Positions 26,019-33,625 of a stretch of DNA of 64,000 bases are shown piece by piece. This DNA is from MFZZ01 sp964610165 (GTDB taxonomy: Bacteria; Patescibacteriota; Microgenomatia; UBA1406; GWC2-37-13): assembly GCA_964610165.1 (NCBI GenBank), contig CAZSUZ010000001.1, forward strand, positions 1 through 64,000, in the 5' to 3' direction. The notes under the pieces were generated by a model. That model was given only the letters and a program-made list of their open reading frames with translations. It did not search any database and was not told the origin of the DNA. Position numbers and translations under genes: made by a program. Every line of letters starts with the position of its first letter. Within the stretch, counting starts at the first letter, position 1.

Positions 26019-26101
26019 TCTAATTATATCAAATTACTATATTAAAACTATTCCCTGCTTTTTTGGAAAATAAATGCTGATTTATATAATTACATTTTGA
26101 T

Positions 26102-26113
26102 TATAATGTTGAT
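26102..26113 (+). promoter_or_regulatory. murC -10 box, leaderless spacing
   Basis: Perfect TATAAT 26102-26107, GTTGAT, then ATG 26114. Confidence 0.6.
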
Positions 26114-27547
26114 ATGAAGTCCATTTTTTTTATTGGTATTAAAGGTGTTGCGATGGCAAACTTAGCCCGTATTTTTCAGCAAATGGGGAAAACTGTTTCT
26201 GGTTCGGATGTGAAAGAATCTTTTATAACAGACCAAGGATTAACAGATAATGGCATAGAAATTATATATTCATTTGCAGCAAATAAACTTCCTAAAGATT
26301 TAGATACAGTAGTATATTCTGCAGCACATGGTGGCACAAATAATCCACAAGTTATTGAAGCACAGAAACGTGGTGTAACTATTATTCATCAGGCAGAATT
26401 ACTTGGTAATTTATTGCATGAATTTAAACTATCAATTGCGGTAGCTGGATGTCATGGAAAAACAACAACATCTTCATTATTAACTTATGCAATGCAACAG
26501 CTCAAAGCTCAACCTAGTTATATGGTGGGCGTTTCTACATTTAATGACCAACCTGGTGGTGCTTATGCTAGTAATGACTTTTTTGTTGTTGAAGCAGATG
26601 AATATGGCATGAATCCACCACAAGATATTACGCCAAAATTTCATTATCTTCACCCTACGCATGCAATAATTACAAATATAGATTTTGATCATCCAGATGT
26701 TTATAAAGATATTGAAGATACAAAAGATGCATTTATTCAATTTATAGAAAAGATCATTCATTTTGAAGACGAAAAAAGAATAGTAGTTTGTAATGATGAT
26801 CCAAATATTCAGGATATTATTACATCAACACATGTCCCTTTGCTCACTTATGGTAGAACAGAAGAATCAGACGTACAAATTACGAATATTCAAGCACATG
26901 GTGCTATGACAAAATTCACTTTACGTTTTAATTCAATAACAGATTATGCAAGAGAACTATTTACATTTGAAATTGCGTTAGCTGGTGATAAAAATGTTTT
27001 AAATGCAACTGGTGTTATTGCAATGCTCGTGCTTTTAGATTTTACTCCAGAACAAATTGCAAAAGCTATTAAGGGTTTTACTGGTGCTAAACGTAGATTC
27101 GAACTTAAAACGAAAGTAGGTGAAACGTATTTATTTGATGATTATGGACATCATCCAGAAGAAATTATTGCAACTATTCAAGCAGCAAAAATGAGATTTC
27201 CAAATAAGCGTGTTATTGTTATTTTTCAGCCACATACTTTTTCTCGAACAAAAGAATTACAGAATGAGTTTGTAGATGCGTTATCTAATGCAGATGAAGC
27301 ATTATTACTTCCAGTTTTTGCTTCTGCTCGAGAACAAACACCAGAACATCCGGTAGGATCAGATACTTTAGAACAATTATCAAAACAAAAAGGTATTCAT
27401 TTTATTCATAGTTATATTTCTCCGAAAGAACTTTTAGCTCATTTAAAAGAAAAAATAAAACCAGGAGATGTTATTTTTACAATGGGAGCAGGGGATGTGT
27501 ATAAACTGGATGAAAAAATAAACGAGATACTCAATAAACTCGCTTAA
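26114..27547 (+). CDS. murC: UDP-N-acetylmuramate--alanine ligase (MurC; Mpl-like features)
   Basis: Adds L-Ala to UDP-MurNAc. N-terminal Rossmann motif FIGIKGVAMANLARI, P-loop VAGCHGKTTTSSL, FVVEADEYG, TNIDFDHPDVY, ATGVIAMLVLLDF and the C-terminal DDYGHHPEEIIATIQA (typical of MurC) with TMGAGDVYKL at the end. 477 residues fits. The HYLHPTHAIITNIDFDHPDVYKD-type stretch also resembles murein peptide ligase Mpl, but the C-terminal YGHHP and GAGD motifs and the lack of another murC nearby favour MurC. Convergent with the small membrane gene at 27544 (4-nt overlap). Confidence 0.88.
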   Translation: MKSIFFIGIKGVAMANLARIFQQMGKTVSGSDVKESFITDQGLTDNGIEIIYSFAANKLPKDLDTVVYSAAHGGTNNPQVIEAQKRGVTIIHQAELLGNLLHEFKLSIAVAGCHGKTTTSSLLTYAMQQLKAQPSYMVGVSTFNDQPGGAYASNDFFVVEADEYGMNPPQDITPKFHYLHPTHAIITNIDFDHPDVYKDIEDTKDAFIQFIEKIIHFEDEKRIVVCNDDPNIQDIITSTHVPLLTYGRTEESDVQITNIQAHGAMTKFTLRFNSITDYARELFTFEIALAGDKNVLNATGVIAMLVLLDFTPEQIAKAIKGFTGAKRRFELKTKVGETYLFDDYGHHPEEIIATIQAAKMRFPNKRVIVIFQPHTFSRTKELQNEFVDALSNADEALLLPVFASAREQTPEHPVGSDTLEQLSKQKGIHFIHSYISPKELLAHLKEKIKPGDVIFTMGAGDVYKLDEKINEILNKLA

Positions 27548-27861
27548 CCTTCATAATATTTTTTCCAGTAATTTTGAAATATAAATATAATTCCTATAAT
27601 AAGTGGTGGAATAGAAATAATTAAGTTATTGGACATTTCTAATAACGCGATTGAACTGATAACAAATAATAATCCACCTATAAATGTATATTTCCAAGCA
27701 ATAATAGTAATCACAATAAGAATATAGCTAGGAATAAGGTGCATAAATAACGCGAGTATCCATTGTTCTTGATCAAAAACATCTAAAGCAAACAGACTTA
27801 TAAAACATATATATAAAATTGCTAATAATTTCGGATTAAAAATATTAATTATCTTTTGCAT
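27544..27861 (-). CDS. Small membrane protein after the histidine kinase
   Basis: About 105 residues from ATG 27861 (MQKIINIFNPKLLAILYICF), overlapping the kinase 3' end by 17 nt; an earlier in-frame start would overlap it more. Three to four hydrophobic helices fill the chain. Unknown function. Translational coupling to the kinase suggests it belongs to the same transcript and perhaps the same signalling module. Confidence 0.65.
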   Translation of the reverse strand: MQKIINIFNPKLLAILYICFISLFALDVFDQEQWILALFMHLIPSYILIVITIIAWKYTFIGGLLFVISSIALLEMSNNLIISIPPLIIGIIFIFQNYWKKYYEG

Positions 27862-29011
27862 ATATTTTGTTTCTAAATTTTTGTAACTGAATATAAAATG
27901 TACTACCAATTCCTTCTTTAGATTCTACCCAGATTTTCCCTTTGTGTTTTTTAATTATTTCTTTAGAAATATATAATCCAAGTCCTAATCCTATTCGATG
28001 GGTTTTATCTATTTGATAATAGCGTTTAAATAAATATGGTAATTTAGAAGAAGAAATTCCTAATCCTCGATCTTTAATTGCAATAATAACAACATCTTTT
28101 TTATTTTTAATAGAAATAGAAATTTCAGAATTGTTATAACTATATTTAATTGCATTTCCGATAATGTTAATTAGAACTTGTTTTATTTTGTCTGGATCTG
28201 CAACAACAAATAATTTTGATTGATCAGAAAATGAAAGATAATGATTTTTATCAAATGCCTGCATTTCTATAACTACGTCTGAAACTAAATCAGTAATGTT
28301 TACAATTTGCATATTTGTACTTAGTTTCCCTGCTTCTATACGTGTAACATCTGATAATTCATTAATTAAACGAGTAAGTCTATCTAAATCTCTGTCAATC
28401 AGTTTAAGACTTTGTACAAGTTCTGCATTTTTTTGTTTTTTAGATATTTTTTTAATCTGATACTGAACAAGTAGTTTTAAAGCAGTAATCGGCGTTTTTA
28501 GTTCATGTGCAGCTTCTTGTAAAAATTCTTCTTTTAGATTCTCTCTTTTTTTAATATTAGTTATGTCTTGCTCCATTTGAACATAAAATTGAGGAGTATT
28601 ATTATTAACTATTGGAAATATTGTTGAATGAATTTGATATTCGGTTCCATCTTTTTTTTTATCAATTATTGCATCGCTTGTGAAGGTCTTACCTTCAGAT
28701 AAACTTTTTTTTAACCTTTTATAAATACTAGGATTTGTCTTTTTCGTTTTTAAAAAAAATGATTCTTTACCTTTAATTTCTTCTAAAGAATATCCAGTGA
28801 GTTTTTCCCAAGCAGGGTTTGCATAGATTATTTTTGTATCAGAAGTTGTAATTACAATAGGATCGGGGAATGGCTCCATTACATGCTTAAATTCAATAAA
28901 AGCATCGCCCACATTAAATATTTTTGAAGTAAGTTTGTCCATTACCGTCCCCAATCGGTTAGGAATTGAGGAAGGTAACTTTTGGTAACTACTACTAAAC
29001 GTTTTAGTCAT
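27845..29011 (-). CDS. Soluble PAS-domain histidine kinase
   Basis: 388 residues without membrane helices. PAS domain about 45-155 (ANPAWEKLTGYSLEEIKGKE, followed by a PAC-like QMEQDITNIKKRE), HisKA with phospho-acceptor His169 in AAHELKTPITALK, and HATPase_c with N box IIGNAIKYS, G1 DRGLGIS, and G2 GLGLGLYISKEI. Residues ~1-45 are of unknown role. No response-regulator gene is in the window, so it is an orphan; a CRP-type gene is near by. It has a GGGAGGA Shine-Dalgarno and a TATATT -10 (29043-29038), with the palindromic operator 29063-29078 centred about 39.5 bp upstream of the predicted start. Confidence 0.92.
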   Translation of the reverse strand: MTKTFSSSYQKLPSSIPNRLGTVMDKLTSKIFNVGDAFIEFKHVMEPFPDPIVITTSDTKIIYANPAWEKLTGYSLEEIKGKESFFLKTKKTNPSIYKRLKKSLSEGKTFTSDAIIDKKKDGTEYQIHSTIFPIVNNNTPQFYVQMEQDITNIKKRENLKEEFLQEAAHELKTPITALKLLVQYQIKKISKKQKNAELVQSLKLIDRDLDRLTRLINELSDVTRIEAGKLSTNMQIVNITDLVSDVVIEMQAFDKNHYLSFSDQSKLFVVADPDKIKQVLINIIGNAIKYSYNNSEISISIKNKKDVVIIAIKDRGLGISSSKLPYLFKRYYQIDKTHRIGLGLGLYISKEIIKKHKGKIWVESKEGIGSTFYIQLQKFRNKIYAKDN

Positions 29012-29062
29012 ATAAGTTCCTCCCTACTAAGGGTAAGAATATAGGATTCGTTACAGTTAAGC

Positions 29063-29078
29063 AGTGATAATTATCACT
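29063..29078. promoter_or_regulatory. CRP-type operator between kinase and 122-aa gene
   Basis: Perfect 16-bp palindrome AGTGATAATTATCACT. Same core GTGATA-N2-T-R-TCAC as 30180-30195 and 30910-30925. It is shared by divergent promoters: relative to the plus-strand gene (TAATAT -10 at 29100-29105) the centre is at -41.5; relative to the kinase it is near -39.5. Confidence 0.75.
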
Positions 29079-29114
29079 TAAATGTTTAAAAAAAATGAAT
29101 AATATGTAACTTAT

Positions 29115-29483
29115 ATGATCAAACTATTACAACAAGGTATTTACAAATTAATTGAAACGAAAAATCAAACTAAAATTCTTATTCTGGATGAACATAATAC
29201 TTATGCATGGGTAAACATAAAGGGTATTGGTGAAATTTTAGTATCATCACATAAAAATCATAAAGCAGATTACACATTAAATATTGGTAATTACCGTATT
29301 TATAAGGTAAAAAATGAACCATATTTATCAGATCATATACATTTAGAACTTTCAATTGGACGAAATAATTGGCAAGGATATTTGTTACTTACAGGATTAC
29401 CTACAGTTGAAGAAAACAGGAATCGTATTATACCCACAAATGAAATAATATCTAAAATAACTATTAATAATATAAGTAATTAA
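29115..29483 (+). CDS. 122-aa protein of unknown function in the CRP-type module
   Basis: No family recognised. Soluble; predicted mostly beta strands (alternating hydrophobics, ILILDEHNTYAWVNIKGIGE, YTLNIGNYRIYKV, HLELSIGRNNWQGYLLL), no Cys. Start ATG 29115 lies 9 nt after a TAATAT box and has no Shine-Dalgarno. Its 3' end converges with the CRP-type gene, the stop codons overlapping by 4 nt. Because it shares the palindromic operator with the kinase, it is likely an output of the same regulator. Confidence 0.75.
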   Translation: MIKLLQQGIYKLIETKNQTKILILDEHNTYAWVNIKGIGEILVSSHKNHKADYTLNIGNYRIYKVKNEPYLSDHIHLELSIGRNNWQGYLLLTGLPTVEENRNRIIPTNEIISKITINNISN

Positions 29484-30139
29484 AGTAATTTTTTATTATG
29501 ATCTAAATTTAGTTCTTGTTTTAACTTTTGTTTATTTTTTATAACAATGGAATGGTTTTGTAACGTTACTATTCCTTTTTTTTTGAGAAGTTCAAATTCG
29601 CGACTCGCAGTTTCTCTAGACATTGCTATAGATGAGGCAATATCATGATGTGTAATAGGTGCCTTAATAACAATTGTATTGTTTATGTTTTCACCAAAAC
29701 GTTCGCTTAATGTAAGTAATCGAGAACAAAAACGAGCATGTGCTTTAGTATATTCTAAATTATCAATTCTTTCATAACAGAATTCTAATAATTGTGCAAT
29801 ATTTATAGTAAAGGCTAAAAGTAATTCTTTATTTTTTTGTAAATATTTTAAGATATATACTCTTCCCATTGTATATATCTGAACATTAGACATTGCTTCA
29901 TAAAATTTAGTAATTGGCTTTTGGTCAAATAGCCAAAATATTGGAAAAAACTCACCACTTTTATAAATAGCAATAATTTTTTCATCTCCCCATTCTGTAA
30001 TAATGTATGATCTAATGAATCCTTTTGTTATAAAATAGATACCTTTAGGTTGTTCTTCTGGACGTAAAATAATATCTCCTTTTTTATAACGAAGAAGTTT
30101 ACCTTTAGAGAAGAATTTGAATAGTTGTTGCGAATGCAT
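29480..30139 (-). CDS. CRP/FNR-family transcriptional regulator
   Basis: 219 residues from ATG 30139. N-terminal cNMP-like beta-barrel (about 10-95: YKKGDIILRPEEQPKGIYFI, FIRSYIITEWGDEKIIAIY), dimer helix (about 100-135), HTH at about 163-185. The recognition helix MSRETASREFE has Arg175, Glu176 and Arg180 in the R-E-x-x-x-R register that in E. coli CRP reads TGTGA, matching operators found nearby. The cyclic-nucleotide pocket lacks the usual FGE..LL...R(S/T)A set, so cAMP binding is doubtful; no N-terminal Cys cluster as in FNR. Alternative starts are GTG 30154 (8 nt after TATACT) and TTG 30172. It is probably autoregulated through 30180-30195. Confidence 0.92.
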   Translation of the reverse strand: MHSQQLFKFFSKGKLLRYKKGDIILRPEEQPKGIYFITKGFIRSYIITEWGDEKIIAIYKSGEFFPIFWLFDQKPITKFYEAMSNVQIYTMGRVYILKYLQKNKELLLAFTINIAQLLEFCYERIDNLEYTKAHARFCSRLLTLSERFGENINNTIVIKAPITHHDIASSIAMSRETASREFELLKKKGIVTLQNHSIVIKNKQKLKQELNLDHNKKLL

Positions 30140-30179
30140 CGCATTGGTATTCACTGATAATAAGTATATCAAAAATATG

Positions 30180-30195
30180 TGTGATATCTATCACA
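30180..30195. promoter_or_regulatory. CRP-type operator upstream of the CRP-type gene
   Basis: TGTGATATCTATCACA, exact TGTGA-N6-TCACA. Its centre lies about 31.5-37.5 bp before the predicted start depending on which -10 is used (TATACT 30168-30163 or TATTAT 30162-30157). It overlaps the -35 region, so negative autoregulation is plausible. Confidence 0.8.
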
Positions 30196-30214
30196 TATAT
30201 TAGAACAACATTTA

Positions 30215-30874
30215 TTAATGGAGGGAAGTGTATTTTTGTAAATTTCTTAAAACTGTGCAAATTTCTTCATCAGTAACTTGAGGAAATTGATTATAATATG
30301 CACTAACGCTTCCTAAAAAATGTTCAGGTTTTAGTAATGTTATTATGTTGATTGATGTTGGTTGAAACTGCTTAAACAGACGATATGGTAATACTGGAAT
30401 TGCTACAATAATTTCTTTTGGATGAAATCGTTTTAGTTCTTTTAATGCAGCTTGTATTGTATAACCTGTAGCAATACCATCATCTACAAGAATAACAATT
30501 TTATTTTTTGTATTTACGTTATGATGGAATTTATTATAAAGCTGTTTTTTTCGTGTTAGTTCTTGAATAAGCTTATGTTCCTCCATTAATAACCATTTAT
30601 CATCAAGATTCCATACAATCTCTTCATTTACAATTTTTTCTCCACGTTCTGATACAGCTCCAATCGCATATTCTGGTGAAAAAGGATGAGTTAATTTTTT
30701 TACGAGTATGAAATTTAGAGGGGCATGTAAATAAGTAGCAATTTCATGTGCAACAATAACGCCACCACGAGGAATTGCATACACTACTACAGGTTTGTTT
30801 CTGTACTCTTTTAATTTTTTAGCTAATAATTTTCCAGCTTCTTTTCTATCTGCAAATTGAGTTATTTTTTTCAT
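30215..30874 (-). CDS. Type I phosphoribosyltransferase-fold protein
   Basis: 219 residues. Seen: AIPRGGVIVAHEIATYL, the FILVKKLTHP..PEYAIGAVSE segment and the PRPP loop VILVDDGIATGYTIQAAL, all of the stand-alone PRTase family that is often annotated as a predicted phosphoribosyltransferase in stress or dormancy regulons. The substrate base is unknown. Its ATG lies 8 nt after a TATTTT box with a TGC extension; the CRP-type operator 30910-30925 is centred exactly 41.5 bp before the predicted start, the class II activator position. Confidence 0.88.
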   Translation of the reverse strand: MKKITQFADRKEAGKLLAKKLKEYRNKPVVVYAIPRGGVIVAHEIATYLHAPLNFILVKKLTHPFSPEYAIGAVSERGEKIVNEEIVWNLDDKWLLMEEHKLIQELTRKKQLYNKFHHNVNTKNKIVILVDDGIATGYTIQAALKELKRFHPKEIIVAIPVLPYRLFKQFQPTSINIITLLKPEHFLGSVSAYYNQFPQVTDEEICTVLRNLQKYTSLH

Positions 30875-30888
30875 GCAGACCCAAAATA
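30875..30888 (-). promoter_or_regulatory. Extended -10 of the phosphoribosyltransferase gene
   Basis: TGCTATTTT (minus strand), hexamer 30888-30883, 8 nt to ATG 30874; nearly leaderless. Confidence 0.55.
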
Positions 30889-30909
30889 GCAGAAAGGAGA
30901 ATAAAATGC

Positions 30910-30925
30910 TGTGATAGTTGTCACA
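30910..30925. promoter_or_regulatory. CRP-type operator upstream of the phosphoribosyltransferase
   Basis: TGTGATAGTTGTCACA, exact TGTGA-N6-TCACA, centre 30917.5; position -41.5 relative to the start predicted from the -10. Confidence 0.82.
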
Positions 30926-30949
30926 TTTGTAGGCGTATTATTAGTATAT

Positions 30950-30980
30950 GAAAAAGCCCGCCAGTTTGTGCTGGCGGGCT
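30950..30980 (-). terminator. Intrinsic terminator of the 343-aa gene
   Basis: AGCCCGCCAG (30955-30964) / CTGGCGGGCT (30971-30980), ten GC-rich pairs, 6-nt loop; on the minus strand it runs into TTTTT. Confidence 0.9.
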
Positions 30981-31000
30981 ACTATAACTACACGTAATCA

Positions 31001-32032
31001 CTATTGGAATGCTCGACCAGTTAATTTTGCAATCAACTTTCGAGCAGCTTGGCGTTCTCCTTCATAATGAGATTGTTGAATGATTTTTGACAATCGTTCT
31101 AACAATGCCTCATTATAAGGTGTTTGTGCCGAAGCACTTGCTGCGACCCCGACATAGACCATTTGGGATGGAGCATACAGTTTATCCAAAATAATGGATA
31201 GCCGTCTGTTCCAATATGATCCAGCATTTTCTCCGAAGAGAAAACTGACCATATCTGGATCTTCCAAAAGGCGATGCACAATGTCATTCTGCATTTGCAC
31301 AAGGAGCGGAGTAATAAGATCTTTATTGCTCCACATATTGCGGTCATCATAAATTTTATGTAGACCGCGCATATCTCCTTCGTACAAAACTTGGTCTAAC
31401 AGACTTGAAACAAGATCATGTTGAAATCTCGAACCATGCTTGTTTCGGAATTCTGTATACCAAATACTGTGATAGGAATCATGACTCCAACTTGGGGAGT
31501 CTCTGAGATTTTGAGAGTGTGCAAGTGCCCAACATTCCACCAACAATTTAAAATCTGTGGCGTACCACATTATTTTATCGTAGTGTGAAAGTTGGTTTGG
31601 TTCTCGTTTAGGAATCTTGCCATGATATCGTAGGTATAACGTTGGATAGTTATTATTCAAACTTTCATCAACAAACCGTCGAGAAGTGAAGCCTGTATTT
31701 CCTTCATAGTATTCAGGAAATTTACTTTCTAGGTGAACAGTATCATCCCCGTTGGGATCATTGGTTATTCCACTCACCCGATCAATACCTTTCAATATCG
31801 TTCCTCCATTTAAGGAGAGCGACATGAGTAGCATTCCTGGTTTGATGTCTTTCCCTTCAATAATTGTTAGGAATACACCATACTTTTGAAAAGATGGATG
31901 TAGACGGATCTCCTCTTGAATTGCCTCTAAATCTGCCTTTCCGAGGTATTTCCCCTTCAGGCTGATCCGGGACGAATATCCGTACAAGTAATCGGTAATG
32001 TTTTCACCTTGTACAACAACGAAACCACGCAT
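31001..32032 (-). CDS. 343-aa soluble protein, unknown, with Shine-Dalgarno
   Basis: Start ATG 32032 (MRGFVVVQGENITDYLYGYS) is chosen because AAGGAG lies 7 nt upstream; the frame stays open further upstream without signals. No signal peptide or membrane helix; no family recognised. The first ~130 residues look like a beta-rich domain (GVFLTIIEGKDIKPGMLLMS), the rest helical, ending in an Arg/Ala-rich helix (GERQAARKLIAKLTG). Codons are visibly more GC-rich than in neighbours. It has its own terminator and a ~90-nt leader with a TGGCA/TGCCA hairpin and a TATAAT near 32110-32120. Belongs to the Shine-Dalgarno gene class of this window. Confidence 0.75.
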   Translation of the reverse strand: MRGFVVVQGENITDYLYGYSSRISLKGKYLGKADLEAIQEEIRLHPSFQKYGVFLTIIEGKDIKPGMLLMSLSLNGGTILKGIDRVSGITNDPNGDDTVHLESKFPEYYEGNTGFTSRRFVDESLNNNYPTLYLRYHGKIPKREPNQLSHYDKIMWYATDFKLLVECWALAHSQNLRDSPSWSHDSYHSIWYTEFRNKHGSRFQHDLVSSLLDQVLYEGDMRGLHKIYDDRNMWSNKDLITPLLVQMQNDIVHRLLEDPDMVSFLFGENAGSYWNRRLSIILDKLYAPSQMVYVGVAASASAQTPYNEALLERLSKIIQQSHYEGERQAARKLIAKLTGRAFQ

Positions 32033-32178
32033 GATCTTGCTCCTTGTGAATAGTGTTACACGTTGTGTTAGTGCTAAAGTGGCAATAAAATTACTGCCAA
32101 AATATATATAAATTATACTAAAATTTAGTAGAAATATCAATACTATAGGATAATTTGTTATTTTGAAGAATAAGGTTT

Positions 32179-32214
32179 TTCCCTCTCATTCCATTCGTAT
32201 GAAATGAGAGGGAA
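32179..32214. terminator. Stem-loop after the 113-aa membrane gene
   Basis: TTCCCTCTCATT (32179-32190) / AATGAGAGGGAA (32203-32214), twelve pairs, with an inner CAT/ATG extension. No T-run on either strand directly after the stem, so termination is uncertain; it may be a processing or stability hairpin. Confidence 0.6.
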
Positions 32215-32225
32215 GTCTAACAGAT

Positions 32226-32567
32226 CTACAGAAGCAATTCATACAATTCTAAAAGACCTTCGGTAATTGCGAAACCCAATACTGCCATTATCATAATGTT
32301 GATACTACGTCTTTCTCTAGAATTGGTTTCTAAACCCCATCCAGCAAGATTAGGGGTGCTATCTGCTATAAATAGCAAAGATATAGCCCATAAACCGCTA
32401 GTGATAAATTTTAAAAACCATGCGCCAAATTTTAGAGCCAAAGCTTGATTTGGCTCTAGGTCTATCAATGCAGTTGCAAATTCATTGATGATTGAAATCA
32501 GCAATGGGCAAACAAGCATAATACACAAAGAAACAACAATAAGTATCCAAGTCCTAATACGCAACAT
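32226..32567 (-). CDS. 113-aa membrane protein with Shine-Dalgarno, unknown
   Basis: Start ATG 32567 preceded by GAAAGG. Hydrophobic helices at about 5-28, 43-70 and 90-112, separated by a polar loop containing NSRERRSINIM. No family recognised. A -35/-10 pair (TTGATT, 16-nt spacer, TATAAT) predicts a ~33-nt leader. Divergent from murB. Same Shine-Dalgarno, leadered class as the 31001-32032 gene. Confidence 0.7.
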   Translation of the reverse strand: MLRIRTWILIVVSLCIMLVCPLLISIINEFATALIDLEPNQALALKFGAWFLKFITSGLWAISLLFIADSTPNLAGWGLETNSRERRSINIMIMAVLGFAITEGLLELYELLL

Positions 32568-32606
32568 CGCAATGGCCTTTCTACTATGGATTGATTAGAC
32601 ACGCAA

Positions 32607-32634
32607 ATTATACATTTTTAATGTCTTAAATCAA
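32607..32634 (-). promoter_or_regulatory. Promoter of the 113-aa membrane gene
   Basis: TTGATT (32634-32629), 16-nt spacer, TATAAT (32612-32607); start near 32600. Confidence 0.55.
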
Positions 32635-32677
32635 TACGGTTAAATTTTATTTGGATATGTATTAAATGATAATTTGA

Positions 32678-32689
32678 TAAAATATACTG
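32678..32689 (+). promoter_or_regulatory. murB -10 box, leaderless spacing
   Basis: TAAAAT 32678-32683, six bases, ATG 32690. Confidence 0.5.
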
Positions 32690-33622
32690 ATGCAAAAATT
32701 AATGAAACATTTTGGAGATCGAATTAAGCAACAAAAAGATCTTTCTCCTTACTTTACTCTCAAAACAAAAACTGTAGCTCAATATTATTTGGAAGCAGAA
32801 AGCAAAGAAGATATTGTGTATGCACTTCGTATAGCTTCAGAAGAAAAAATACCTATGTTTATATTAGGTGGCGGTTCAAATATTGCTGTTGTAAGCGATG
32901 TTATTGAAGGTTTGGTACTTCGCAACATGTATAAGAAAAAAGAAATTGTAAATGAAACATCAGAATATGCAGATATTTTATTTAGTTCAGGATATCCAAT
33001 GAGTTTAGTTGTTCGTGAAACTGTTCAAGCTGGTTTATCTGGCTTTGAATATCATCTTGGACTTCCAGGAACACTTGGTGGAGCAATATATATGAATTCA
33101 AAATGGACAAAAAATTTGTCTTATGCAGGTGATAGTTTACTTACTGCCCAAATTGTAGATAGACAAGGAATCGAACGAACAGTAAATCGAGATTATTTTG
33201 CATTTGCGTATGATTATAGTATTCTTCAAAAAACAGGAGAATTATTTTTGGAAGGTATTTTTAGATTACATAAAGAAGATCCAGGCGTTTTAGAAGAACG
33301 TGCACAAGGAGCTCAAGCCTATAGAAAAGAAACACAGCCGTTTGGTGTTGCAACTGGTGGTTGTTTTTTTCAGAATATTTCGGATGAAGAAAAAGAAAGA
33401 CTTAATCTTCCAACAAAATCTGCAGGATATTTAGTTGATAAATCTGGGTTAAAAGGATTTCAGATTGGCGGATTTCAGGTTTCAACAAAACATGCAAATT
33501 TTATTATTAATACAGGCGATGGAAAACCAGAAGATTTGCACAAAATGCTAAATCATATTAAAAGTACTGTTAAAAAAAAGTATGGTGTAGATTTAAAGGA
33601 AGAAGTTATAATTAAACAGTAA
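32690..33622 (+). CDS. murB: UDP-N-acetylenolpyruvoylglucosamine reductase
   Basis: FAD/NADPH reductase giving UDP-MurNAc. Seen: FAD-binding ILGGGSNIAVV (about 59-70), GFEYHLGLPGTLGGAIYMN, YRKETQPFGVATGGCFFQN (Cys in place of the catalytic Ser found in many MurBs, as in other Gram-positive-type enzymes), AGYLVDKSGLKGFQIGGFQV and ANFIIN. 310 residues. Followed by murA after 3 nt; the two form an operon. Confidence 0.95.
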   Translation: MQKLMKHFGDRIKQQKDLSPYFTLKTKTVAQYYLEAESKEDIVYALRIASEEKIPMFILGGGSNIAVVSDVIEGLVLRNMYKKKEIVNETSEYADILFSSGYPMSLVVRETVQAGLSGFEYHLGLPGTLGGAIYMNSKWTKNLSYAGDSLLTAQIVDRQGIERTVNRDYFAFAYDYSILQKTGELFLEGIFRLHKEDPGVLEERAQGAQAYRKETQPFGVATGGCFFQNISDEEKERLNLPTKSAGYLVDKSGLKGFQIGGFQVSTKHANFIINTGDGKPEDLHKMLNHIKSTVKKKYGVDLKEEVIIKQ

Positions 33623-33625
33623 ATT

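Noticed and set aside
32045..32060. TGTGA-N6-TTACA, a near match to the CRP-type operator
   Set aside because: One mismatch, position between a predicted promoter and the Shine-Dalgarno of an unrelated gene, so treated as chance.
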